From positions 1 to 64,000 of the forward strand of contig JALIHJ010000012.1 of the NCBI GenBank assembly GCA_022984795.1: a stretch of DNA of 64,000 nt, in the 5' to 3' direction. The notes beneath the pieces were generated by a model. That model saw only the letters and a program-made list of their open reading frames with translations. It searched no databases and was not told the DNA's origin. The stretch's first letter is position 1; every line of letters starts with the position of its first letter. Positions 1 through 8,422 of this stretch are shown one piece after another. A program made the position numbers and the translations under genes. This DNA is from Fabrea salina. Lineage: Eukaryota; Ciliophora; Heterotrichea; Heterotrichida; Fabreidae.

Positions 1-747
1 AACACCCTAACACCCTAACACCCTAACACCCTAACACCCTAACACCCTAACACCCTAACACCCTAACACCCTAACACCCTAACACCCTAACACCCTAACA
101 CCCTAACACCCTAACACCCTAACACCCTAACACCCTAACACCCTAACACCCTAACACCCTAACACCCTAACACCCTAACACCCTAACACCCTAACACCCT
201 AACACCCTAACACCCTAACACCCTAACACCCTAACACCCTAACACCCTAACACCCTAACACCCTAACACCCTAACACCCTAACACCCTAACACCCTAACA
301 CCCTAACACCCTAACACCCTAACACCCTAACACCCTAACACCCTAACACCCTAACACCCTAACACCCTAACACCCTAACACCCTAACACCCTAACACCCT
401 AACACCCTAACACCCTAACACCCTAACACCCTAACACCCTAACACCCTAACACCCTAACACCCTAACACCCTAACACCCTAACACCCTAACACCCTAACA
501 CAACACCCTAACACCCTAACACCCTAACACCCTAACACCCTAACACCCTAACACCCTAACACCCTAACACCCTAACACCCTAACACCCTAACACCCTAAC
601 ACCCTAACACCCTAACACCCTAACACCCTAACACCCTAACACCCTAACACCCTAACACCCTAACACCCTAACACCCTAACACCCTAACACCCTAACACCC
701 TAACACCCTAACACCCTAACACCCTAACACCCTAACACCCTAACACC
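1..747. repeat. Telomere, (AACACCCT)n
   Basis: The window opens with an uninterrupted 8-bp tandem repeat, a permutation of CCCTAACA on this strand (TGTTAGGG on the other), so this is the left end of a linear chromosome. There are 62 perfect units to position 496, one shortened 5-nt unit (AACAC) at 497-501, then about 30.75 further units. The repeat stops abruptly at 747 and is followed by unique AT-rich DNA. CCCTAACA-type repeats are known from heterotrich ciliates such as Stentor and Blepharisma. Confidence 0.97.
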
Positions 748-1387
748 AAATCAGTAAAGTAAATAAGTAATTCTGAGTATTAGGGTAAGTAAAATGAAAA
801 AGTGTTGGAACTAAGCAATGAATAAGTACATGGAATATGAATGACTTAGAGCATTCAATAGTCTGTGAGTAAACTAGAATGTCTGAATACAGTCTACAAG
901 ACTAAGTAGAATGCACAAGTAACAAGAGGTAGATACAAGGTTGCTCATCACTCACAATAACCTGGTTACTAAATAAGAGTATTGGTATGTCTGTGAACTA
1001 AAGCAAGCACTGGAGTCTTAAGTAATGAGTTGTTAAGTAGTTACTTAGTAGATCACTAAGAGATAACTAAGGCAGTGTCTATTAGATGGTGAGTTCTGAA
1101 TGTTACTCAGTAGAAGACACTCTAGTCATCAAGAATAATTGGTGATTGAGTGTTTAATTGAAGTAGGATTAAATTGAGTAGTGGCAACAAGTCTAAACCC
1201 TAACAACCTTGAATACTTAGTCAACGTAGTTCTGTTTTCATGAATATAGGCAGTTTAGAGACTTACAAAAGGAATCAATTAGTCAATGACTACTAAGTAG
1301 TAACCTTCAAAGCACTCACTTCAAACTTGACTCTATTAAATACCTCCAAAGAGCTCCTTAAAGTCTTGTTGGTTAATTGCTTTGACA
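748..1387. other. Subtelomeric non-coding DNA
   Basis: No credible gene is seen. The stretch is AT-rich and full of short related words such as TAAGTA, AGTAAGT and ACTTAGTAG on both strands. One or two isolated telomere-like words occur (around 780 and 1195), too short to be real interstitial telomere blocks. A 75-codon open frame at 1327-1554 runs into the duplicated block and has no recognisable protein features. Confidence 0.6.
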
Positions 1388-2439
1388 ATGCACTTCTCTC
1401 AGCAGTGAAGTACTTCTCCAGGATTAGTGTTCTTTGGTCTAAGTCTTTTAGTTGTCATCAATGTTCAATGAAGTTAATCAAAGTCTCTTCAGTTGTTCTG
1501 AGTATTGAAAGAAAGTATTCAAAACACTTCAAAAGACTGCATTGGGTTGTTTGATTAGTACTCTTCAAGGGTTTTCTAGAGAACAAAAGTTAAGACTGTG
1601 AGTACCTTTAAACGTTATGCACCTTCAAAAATGAAAGTATTCAGTTAAGTTTTAAACTAACATATTTTCTGCACACTATAGATCTTAGTACTTTTAGGCT
1701 CAGAAACTCTGGCAACAAAGATCATGATCCTGAAGAAGAACTCAAAATCAAAGAGACTGAAGAAGTAACTACCATAAACAAGTAGTAAAGCATCTAGTTA
1801 TCTGCATTCTGTCCTTTGAGTTGTGTAATGAATGCATTGCTACTAGACTTATAGGTAGACAAGAACAAAAACTACATAGTGTGTAATGTCCTAATTGGTA
1901 ACTAGAAACAGAACATACACTAAAGGAATTCCAAGTTAGAGAAGTTTGGTAGATCTAAATGTCCTTGATCTTAGAGTGAATTTCAAAGGAAGTATCAAGT
2001 AACAATGCAACCTAAATTATCTGAGTCTTCTAAAAGACAAGAACCAGGTACAGTCAATAATAGACTCCATAAGTACTTACTAGGTTTTCTAATTTTAGAT
2101 GCTCCAAACAAGTACTTCTGAAGCTAGGATAGAAAGTGGTACTGAACAAAGCATACTATTACAGACTCCTGGTGTATCATTAAGGGTAGGTAAATGAAGA
2201 CTTTAAATCCAATTCAGTTTTGGATAATTGAACTCTGTGGAGATGAACTGGGTGTAGCATCCATAGGAGAACTCAAAATCAAAGCATGACAAAGAAGTTG
2301 TTGAGGTTAACAAAGAAGGACTCAGAAGTAACTGAAAAAGAACACTCAATACAACTTAGCGGTTAGCTTAAAGAATCCAAGTTTTGATATGCTACTTAAA
2401 GACTGCAGAATCAAACACTTGTTATAGTAATGCTAGTTT
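1388..2439. repeat. Subtelomeric duplication, copy A
   Basis: This non-coding block of about 1.05 kb recurs as a direct repeat at 11540-12490, with long stretches of near identity separated by small indels. Matching landmarks are the sequence beginning ATGCACTTCTCTCAGCAG at the left end and the CTATAGTAATGCTAGTTT-like right end. Both copies lie just downstream (minus-strand sense) of a subtelomeric family gene: the NTPase at 2553-3998 here and an F-box/WD40 gene there. Neither copy holds a conserved open frame. It is probably the 3' flank of the duplicating gene unit. Confidence 0.85.
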
Positions 2440-2552
2440 AGTATTAAATTAAATTGACCTAAGTAGTTGTTGCTGAATATCCCTAAATCATTATCCATCA
2501 AGACCCAGCAACCAAACAAGTTAATCAATAATTGGATAATGAATAAGATTAG

Positions 2553-3998
2553 TTACCTTGGCTCGTTAATTAATTCTTTTAAGAACTCCGAGTCACCATG
2601 CTCTCCAAAGTAAACCCTCATAGCTGATTCAGAGATTCTTGAGTTGAATGTTATGCATTCTATATCGAGTCTTCTGATTAAATTGTCTTCAATCAGCCCT
2701 AGAAACAAGCTTTTCATCTCAAAAGGGAACTTCATCGCTGATTCTTTGAAAAGAGGCTCAAGCACTTCCTTTAGTTCGGACTCATCAACTTTTAAATCCT
2801 TGATTCGAGTCCTCAGTGTGGTTAAGCGCTTTTTGATACTTTCTTTTAAGTACTCCCTCAAACTGATGTCTTTGTAGTTAGAGCAGAAGTCCTTGAACTC
2901 TCTGAGTGATCCATGGTGTTTCAGGTACAACTGCAGGTCTTCATCTGTCACTGACCTGCTATACATTTCTGCTAGTTGTTTCATCCAGTTGGTGACTTCT
3001 TCTCCTTCTGGGTAACTGAATGGGAAACTCTTGACATCACATCTTCGATCAATGACACTGAGTGATCCAATTCGACCTGGAAGGTGTTGATCACTGCTGA
3101 CCAGAATCGCTTTGGCTAGCTCTTCTCTAGGGAAGTCAATTACCAGTTCTTGAATGAAGCCAGCCCCTTCTGAAATTTTGTAGTCGCCTTGTAGGATCTC
3201 TTGGACATTGTCGAAAATGAGGACTGGCTTCTTTCCTTGCTCAGTTAGATCTTTTAGACAGTCTTCGAGCATAATTTCGTTATTTCTTGAGTAACCTTGA
3301 GCTCCCAAAACTGAGTAGAGGTTCAGCCATAGATTCTCCTTTTGTTCTCTCAAGTCTACGTACACAGAAACGAACTGGGTCTCAGTGTCTGAGTACTTTT
3401 TGAGCATGCCAGGGTTGCTAATGACATGGCAAAGTCTTTGCATAAAGGTAGACTTGCCTATGCCTTTGGGTCCGTAGACCACGTACACTCCTCTCTCAAT
3501 GGGCTTTTCAAGGTGGTTGATCCACCAACGAGTAAGTTCAGGGTTTTCAATCAAAGGACCTTCTACTTCTGGTGCTGGCTTGGGCTGAATCAGAGTCTCT
3601 TTGATTTTTTGGATGCTGGATTGAGGGTCTTTAAGCCCGACCTCTATCTTAGTGTTTTGGAGTTGTTCTTTGTTGAATTTCCTTTGGTTCATGTAGGTCA
3701 GGTAGGCTACAAAGACTGCGAGGAAGGATATAGCTGCATTCGGAGGAATCATTCTTAGCCAGGGAGGGAAGTTGACGACTTCGTAGATTTCTGTACCTTC
3801 CTCAACAGTGAGGTTGTCTTGCTTGAGCTTTTTCCACACAATGCCGTCACCGCTTGCGAATAAGGACTTTTCGCCTATTTCAGCGATACTCTCTCCTTGA
3901 GTGAACCTTTCGAATCTGACCTTGTAAAGTCTCAAGTCTCCGGAGTATCCCTGGGGAACTCTGAGCTTGTGGAAGTTGCGTTTGACCTGATTTAGCAT
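2553..3998 (-). CDS. Subtelomeric membrane-anchored P-loop NTPase, copy 1
   Basis: This 481-residue protein belongs to a family with two more intact copies (5155-6678, 8423-9835). The N-terminus is basic and looks like a possible mitochondrial presequence. Residues about 30-75 have the G-D-L-G-V-DG-V-G-I spacing of a biotinyl/lipoyl-like domain, but no modifiable lysine is evident. A hydrophobic segment at about 86-103 is a likely membrane anchor. The rest is an AAA/STAND-like NTPase: Walker A GPKGIGKST at 176-184, Walker B VLIFDN at 259-264, and a sensor-like ILVSSD near 298. The ATG is fixed by alignment with the paralogues and by the shared upstream element at 3999-4012. It is the most divergent of the three. 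The substrate is unknown; mitochondrial location is inferred only. Confidence 0.8.
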   Translation of the reverse strand: MLNQVKRNFHKLRVPQGYSGDLRLYKVRFERFTQGESIAEIGEKSLFASGDGIVWKKLKQDNLTVEEGTEIYEVVNFPPWLRMIPPNAAISFLAVFVAYLTYMNQRKFNKEQLQNTKIEVGLKDPQSSIQKIKETLIQPKPAPEVEGPLIENPELTRWWINHLEKPIERGVYVVYGPKGIGKSTFMQRLCHVISNPGMLKKYSDTETQFVSVYVDLREQKENLWLNLYSVLGAQGYSRNNEIMLEDCLKDLTEQGKKPVLIFDNVQEILQGDYKISEGAGFIQELVIDFPREELAKAILVSSDQHLPGRIGSLSVIDRRCDVKSFPFSYPEGEEVTNWMKQLAEMYSRSVTDEDLQLYLKHHGSLREFKDFCSNYKDISLREYLKESIKKRLTTLRTRIKDLKVDESELKEVLEPLFKESAMKFPFEMKSLFLGLIEDNLIRRLDIECITFNSRISESAMRVYFGEHGDSEFLKELINEPR

Positions 3999-4012
3999 TT
4001 ATTACCATTAAA
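3999..4012 (-). promoter_or_regulatory. Conserved start-proximal element of the NTPase family
   Basis: The 14 bp directly upstream of the ATG (TTTAATGGTAATAA on the coding strand) are identical in all three NTPase genes. In this copy the flank diverges immediately beyond it, which suggests constraint on a core promoter or start-context element. Function is inferred from conservation alone. Confidence 0.5.
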
Positions 4013-4604
4013 GTGGGGGTGGATGCTTTGAGTTACCTGGTTTGATGTTACTGTGAGATAGACAGTTGGAAAGGCCATTCTGATGGTTCAGACAGAAAAA
4101 GCTAGTTGATAGGAGTTAACTGGAGTCAAGGCCGGTCTGGGTCAGACTTTAATCATATAATTACTTAGTTAACATTCTTTAACAAACTCTCTTGTGGTTT
4201 GCAGAAAGATTACTTTCTATTCTGAATTGATACTTAGCTTATAACCAAGTGGAATGAAACAACTGTAAGGTGGACTATTGAAGAAATAAGTGCTTACTAG
4301 CTAGAGTTAAAAGTCAACTTAGGACCTGAAACGTAGCTAAAGGCACTATCAAGAGAATCAGCTGCAAGTATAATATTAACTGGAACCTAAGCATAAAAGC
4401 AGAATCTTGGTCGGAACAATGAAAATTGGTTTGCAAACGATGATACTTAAGAGTTGAATAACAGAAGTCTTGCCAAAGCATCAATCATGAACTGCAAAAG
4501 CTTAACATGCAACCACCCCCACAATGCACTAATTAGGAATAAATTCAAGTGTAAGTAATAAACTTTGAATACGTTAGTTAATCATGAGTCTCTAGATCTG
4601 GATG
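4013..4604. other. Intergenic, nothing recognised
   Basis: About 590 bp of AT-rich sequence between the first NTPase gene and a WD40 pseudogene. No open frame, RNA gene or clear repeat was seen. The right end may hold unrecognisable remains of the 3' part of the pseudogene. Confidence 0.5.
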
Positions 4605-4984
4605 TCTTCTGTTTTAGATATATATGGTGATAGCCAACCATTATGTCCTTTGAGTACTTGGGTTACTTGTCCAGCAGCTAGACTCCACACTAGAATGGTT
4701 GAATCATCACTAGCAGACACTAGTATCCCTTTGCTCAGAGACACAGCCTTCAAGGATCTTAGTTTGTTTGAACACAGGTTTTAGTACTTCAGAGTGGAAA
4801 CAAGCTTCATAGAATTGCTTGTTGACTCTTGCAATGCTAATCACCTCCTCAGACTCAAAAACTTAAGCAACTCGAGAATAGGTTTTAAGTTACCCAATTC
4901 TCTAAAGGTGAATAGTTTCTTTGGTTTCTTCCAGACTCCGACAGTTTCGTCCTAATTTCCACTAATAATCAGCCTAGGCTCTAT
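4605..4984 (-). pseudogene. F-box/WD40 pseudogene, 5' part only
   Basis: Read on the minus strand, this matches the first third of the intact F-box/WD40 genes at 12574-13611 and 14844-15905: the short N-terminal WD segment, the F-box-like block and the first propeller blade. The position of the start codon reads ATA instead of ATG, the frame carries further disruptions, and homology ends after about one blade. It lies 170 bp downstream of the NTPase gene at 5155-6678, the same order seen at two other places in the array. Confidence 0.8.
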
Positions 4985-5154
4985 TTTGATGCAGTATCAG
5001 AAAAGTTGAGAATTAGTCCCATTAAAGATTAAACTTTAAATAGTAGTTTATTAAGAGCTTTACAACTCATCGGAATATTGCTACTGATTAGTATCCAAGC
5101 TGTGTATAATGTAAGCATTACCATCTAGTAGACTAGTGCTAACAACCTAGAAAA

Positions 5155-6678
5155 TTAAATGCTAATTTTATTAATTAACTGCTTTAGGAACTCAGAGTCA
5201 CCATGCTCTTTGAAGTAGACTCTTAAAGCAGACTCAGAGATTCTTGAGTTGAAAGTGACGTATAAAGGAGCACTTCTTTCGGAAGTAATGCGCTGTTTAC
5301 CAATTCCCTTGATAAAGTCATCTTCAATCAGTTTTAAGAGCAGGTTTTTAATTTTGTAGGAGAATTTCATCTTTGGTTTCCTGAAAAGGGGCTCCACTAA
5401 TCTCTTCAGTTCAGACTGATCAACTTGCGACTTCTCGATTTGAATAGTCAGTAAGTCTAGTTGCTTTTGAATAGAGTACTCAAGGTATTCTCTTAGACCT
5501 ATTTCCTTGTGTCTAGCACAGAAGTGTTCGAACCTTCTAAGAGACCCATTGTACTTCAGGAACAATTCTAAGTCTTCGTTACTCACTGACCTGTTGTACA
5601 TTGCAGCTATTTGATTCATCCAGTTGATGACTTCGTCTCCTTCTAGGTAGTTGAACAAGAATCCATGCACATCGCACGATTCGTCTACTAGTCTAAGTGA
5701 CCTGATTCGGTTTGGAAGTTGGTGTTGATTGGTGACTAGAACCACTTTAGCTAGGCTTTTCTCAGTTAAGTCAAGTATCAAGTCTTTGATAAACATAGCA
5801 CCCTGTAAGTCGTTATTAAGCTCAGGAAGAATAAAGTCAGCATTGTCGAATATGAGAATAGGTCTTTTTCCTTCTTTAATAAGTTCTTGTAGACACTCCT
5901 CGAGCAAAGTTCGCTTAATTCTCGAGTGGTTAACTACTCCTAAACTGGAGTATAAGCTTTCCCACAAATTCCCTCTTATCTTCTCTAAATCGAAGTACAG
6001 CGGCGCGAATTGTCTTTTGGTAGAAGAGTACTTTTGGAGAACTTGGGAGTTACTTAGAACATAGCAGAGTCTCTTCACAAAGGTAGACTTGCCTATGCCA
6101 GTTGGTCCATGAAGAACATCCACTCCTCTGGTCATAGATTGGTCAAGGTAGTTAATCCACTCAACAGTAAGATCAGGACTTTCGATTAAAGCACCCCTTA
6201 CTTCTGGTTCTGGTTTAGGCCTGGACAAAACTTCTTTAAGTTTGTTCAGATCCTTTTTGGAATAGTCAGCATCTCCAATCCAGGCAGCCTTTACTCCTGG
6301 TTGAGGTGGGAACAAAGATTCTTCAAGGTTCTTTTGCTTTTCTTTTAACTGAAGTTCTTTTGTCTGGTCTTTGAAAGTTAGAGAAACTAAGTAAACTCCG
6401 AAGAAGAACAGAGTTGCTTTCACAGGGAGTGTTTGCAACCAAGAAGGAAACTGGATGACTTTATAGATGTCTGAGCCTTCTTGAACAAACAAACCATCTC
6501 TGTTGATTCTACTCCAGACCATCCCGCTAGTTTCTGCAAGCAGGAGCTTATCTCCAACTCTGGCAATCTCTTTTCCTGGACTGAAGGTCTGGAACCCAGT
6601 CTTGTAGAGTTTCAAGTCTCCAGAGTAACCTTCTGGGACTCTTAGTTTGGAAAAGCTACGTGCACTCCGAGAAAGCAT
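5155..6678 (-). CDS. Subtelomeric membrane-anchored P-loop NTPase, copy 2
   Basis: At 507 residues this is the longest family member. The order is a basic N-terminus, lipoyl-like block at about 28-74, membrane segment at about 86-102, a charged linker (about 103-165) with an insertion absent from copy 3, then the NTPase core. Walker A is GPTGIGKST at 191-199, Walker B is an ILIFDN, and the sensor-like strand reads VVLVTN. A helical C-terminal region ends with a conserved EHGDSEFLK motif near the stop. The first 250 bp are almost identical in DNA to copy 3 while later parts diverge, which suggests recent gene conversion or duplication. A WD40 pseudogene follows at 4605-4984. Biochemical role unknown. 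Confidence 0.8.
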   Translation of the reverse strand: MLSRSARSFSKLRVPEGYSGDLKLYKTGFQTFSPGKEIARVGDKLLLAETSGMVWSRINRDGLFVQEGSDIYKVIQFPSWLQTLPVKATLFFFGVYLVSLTFKDQTKELQLKEKQKNLEESLFPPQPGVKAAWIGDADYSKKDLNKLKEVLSRPKPEPEVRGALIESPDLTVEWINYLDQSMTRGVDVLHGPTGIGKSTFVKRLCYVLSNSQVLQKYSSTKRQFAPLYFDLEKIRGNLWESLYSSLGVVNHSRIKRTLLEECLQELIKEGKRPILIFDNADFILPELNNDLQGAMFIKDLILDLTEKSLAKVVLVTNQHQLPNRIRSLRLVDESCDVHGFLFNYLEGDEVINWMNQIAAMYNRSVSNEDLELFLKYNGSLRRFEHFCARHKEIGLREYLEYSIQKQLDLLTIQIEKSQVDQSELKRLVEPLFRKPKMKFSYKIKNLLLKLIEDDFIKGIGKQRITSERSAPLYVTFNSRISESALRVYFKEHGDSEFLKQLINKISI

Positions 6679-6692
6679 TTATTACCATTAAA
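6679..6692 (-). promoter_or_regulatory. Conserved start-proximal element of the NTPase family
   Basis: The same 14 bp as at 3999-4012 sit directly before the ATG. Here the shared flank extends about 40 bp further upstream, matching copy 3, before the two diverge. Confidence 0.5.
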
Positions 6693-6778
6693 TCAAAGTA
6701 AGATCCAAAAAGAATTACTGGTGCGGAGACACAGCATACGAACCTAGCAGGTTTCTCCACAACTATCCACAATCACTC

Positions 6779-7241
6779 AAGGGCTTGAATAAAAAAACTA
6801 ATAGTGGGATACTTCACAAAGTAACATGTGCAGACTTCCCACCGAAGCAACAACAGAGCAAGAAGTACAGATGAAAACCTACATCAAACACAACAGCAAC
6901 AGGAGAAACTCAATAGCAACAATACATGGATGGAGAGCAGGTTACAACGATACAGCGTATATTCAACATCTAAGACACCAACAAAACAACAACACATGCC
7001 AAACACGTGGAGAAATAGAGACAGTAAGGCACATAACAAACGAATGCCCAGCCTGCCAGTACGAAAGACAGGTCCTAATTGAAGAACTAATAGCACACGA
7101 AGTCCCATCAAGAACTTTGTTGACTGGGTTTACAGAAGAAGAAACTGTAACAAACTCAAAAGGCCCGCAAAAAAGTCAACGCTCTCTGTATTCTTAAAAA
7201 GGCCTAAGGGCTCGATAACAATTAAATAAATAGTGGGATAC
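6779..7241 (+). mobile_element. LINE (non-LTR retrotransposon) 3'-end fragment
   Basis: An open frame at 6826-7197 encodes about 123 residues resembling the end of a LINE ORF2, downstream of the reverse transcriptase. It has a WRAGYNDTAYIQHLR-like segment, then CQTRGEIETVRHITNECPAC, the Cys/His knuckle (C..E..H....C) typical of jockey/R1-type elements, then a conserved YER. No reverse transcriptase domain is present, so it is 5'-truncated. Imperfect copies of one tail-like sequence flank it: AAGGGCTTGAATAA...AATAGTGGGATAC at 6779-6812 and AAGGGCTCGATAAC...ATAGTGGGATAC at 7206-7241. This could be two tandem element tails or a long target duplication. Its codon use (AAC, ACA, CAA rich) differs from neighbouring genes. 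Confidence 0.6.
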
Positions 7242-7346
7242 CTGATACTTATTGAATCAGGATAAGCAAAAGACAAGCACCAGAAAACTCTTTGAACCAA
7301 GGGAGCTACTTAACTAAAAACAGCACTATCATCAGTCTAGACCATT

Positions 7347-7814
7347 TATTTATGACTCTTGGCCAAGTAGCCCTTCGCTCCTAGTATTCTCCCTAGTTTC
7401 ACCTCTTCTATTTACAACCTTTTCGAATTGTAATTTTTCCTGTTTTCTTCAGTGTTCTTTGATTGATTTCCTCCCGTTTTTGAGGGTCCTACCTGTACCG
7501 GGTAGGATACGATACTCACCTTATTTATGCTCCTTGGCGATAGGACAAGGTTTTTTGAGGTTTGGGGTAACCGGTTCTCCTTCCAATCAATTCGTCAGGA
7601 TTCAACTTCAGGTACCTTTATGCTCACACGGGGAATCCCATGCATTAGCATGTTCATCCAAAAACTCTAAAATAGGGGTTTCTGACAAGGGCAAGCCTCC
7701 CTCTTCTCCTCTTTGCCTTCCTTCCACCCTCCTAGATGATAACTCGTGCTCGTACTACGTATCTGAGGCCGATCTCCAGGAGAGTGTTTTACGTATCCCT
7801 ACTTTTAAATTATG
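7347..7814. mobile_element. Unidentified 468-bp insertion with 13-bp target duplication
   Basis: The direct repeat AGTCTAGACCATT occurs at 7334-7346 and again at 7815-7827, framing 468 bp of visibly different composition: C-rich and pyrimidine-rich on this strand, with runs such as CCTCCCTCTTCTCC. Such flanking duplications mark an insertion. No terminal inverted repeats, reverse transcriptase or transposase are seen. The 118-codon open frame at 7459-7815 lacks any known motif and runs into the right duplication, so it is probably chance. A SINE-like or LINE-derived element read on the minus strand is possible, but no clear A/B box or long poly-A was found. Confidence 0.6.
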
Positions 7815-7892
7815 AGTCTAGACCATTAAATAAAGAAAAGCCCTGAGATCAAACCATAAACTGAACGGTTTATAAGTAGTTAAACTAGTTAG

Positions 7893-8300
7893 TTAAGAAT
7901 AAAATAAAGTTAACTGACCATACATTATGAGTATGGCCTTTAGTTCTTGAGTCTGTAGACCTGTAGAAAGGTCCCAAACTTTCACTGAGAATTCTGGATA
8001 GTCACTTCCAGATACCAAGTACCTGTTATCACTTGATAGCTTGACTGAAAGTACTCTTCCAGTGTGTCCTCTGAGTACTTGAGTAGTTTCTCCCGAAGTG
8101 AGACTCCACACTCTAATGGTTTTGTCCTGACTTCCTGAGACTGCAAACTGCCCGTCACTTGAAATAGCCACTGACCAGACATACTATCATGCCCTTGCAA
8201 CAGCCTAATTAAGTCTCCAGAGACAATGCATTCAATGTATTGGTCATGGTCACTGACCTAATAGTACCATTATGGCCTTTGAATACCTGCTTTAGAACAG
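7893..8300 (-). pseudogene. WD40-family pseudogene, 3' part
   Basis: On the minus strand this matches the last blades of the F-box/WD40 genes (blade words [20 protein letters not shown] and KVWDLSTG). A one-base difference in the final blade relative to the intact genes throws the C-terminus out of frame, and upstream blades are missing or collapsed around 8200-8300. It lies about 120 bp downstream of the NTPase gene at 8423-9835, repeating the NTPase-then-WD40 order. Confidence 0.8.
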
Positions 8301-8422
8301 TAGTAGAAGCGAGGTATTAAGTCAAGCACTCTACAGCTTAGAATTTGGAATTTAGCTTGTGATTGATAATTGAAGATCAAACACAAAAAGACTGCAATCA
8401 AGCATTCTGTCCGAATAGAAGA

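Noticed and set aside
1-747. CRISPR-like or satellite array
   Set aside because: The 8-bp unit is a CCCTAACA telomere repeat at the very chromosome end, with no spacers.
1190-1205. Interstitial telomere
   Set aside because: Only about one repeat unit (AACCCTAACA) is present, which is expected by chance in AT-rich DNA next to a telomere.
1327-1554. 75-codon open frame in subtelomeric DNA
   Set aside because: No ATG or protein motif, and most of it lies in the duplicated non-coding block, whose other copy does not keep the frame.
7459-7815. 118-codon open frame in the 468-bp insertion
   Set aside because: It has no recognisable domain, runs across the insertion border, and looks like chance opening in a pyrimidine-rich segment.
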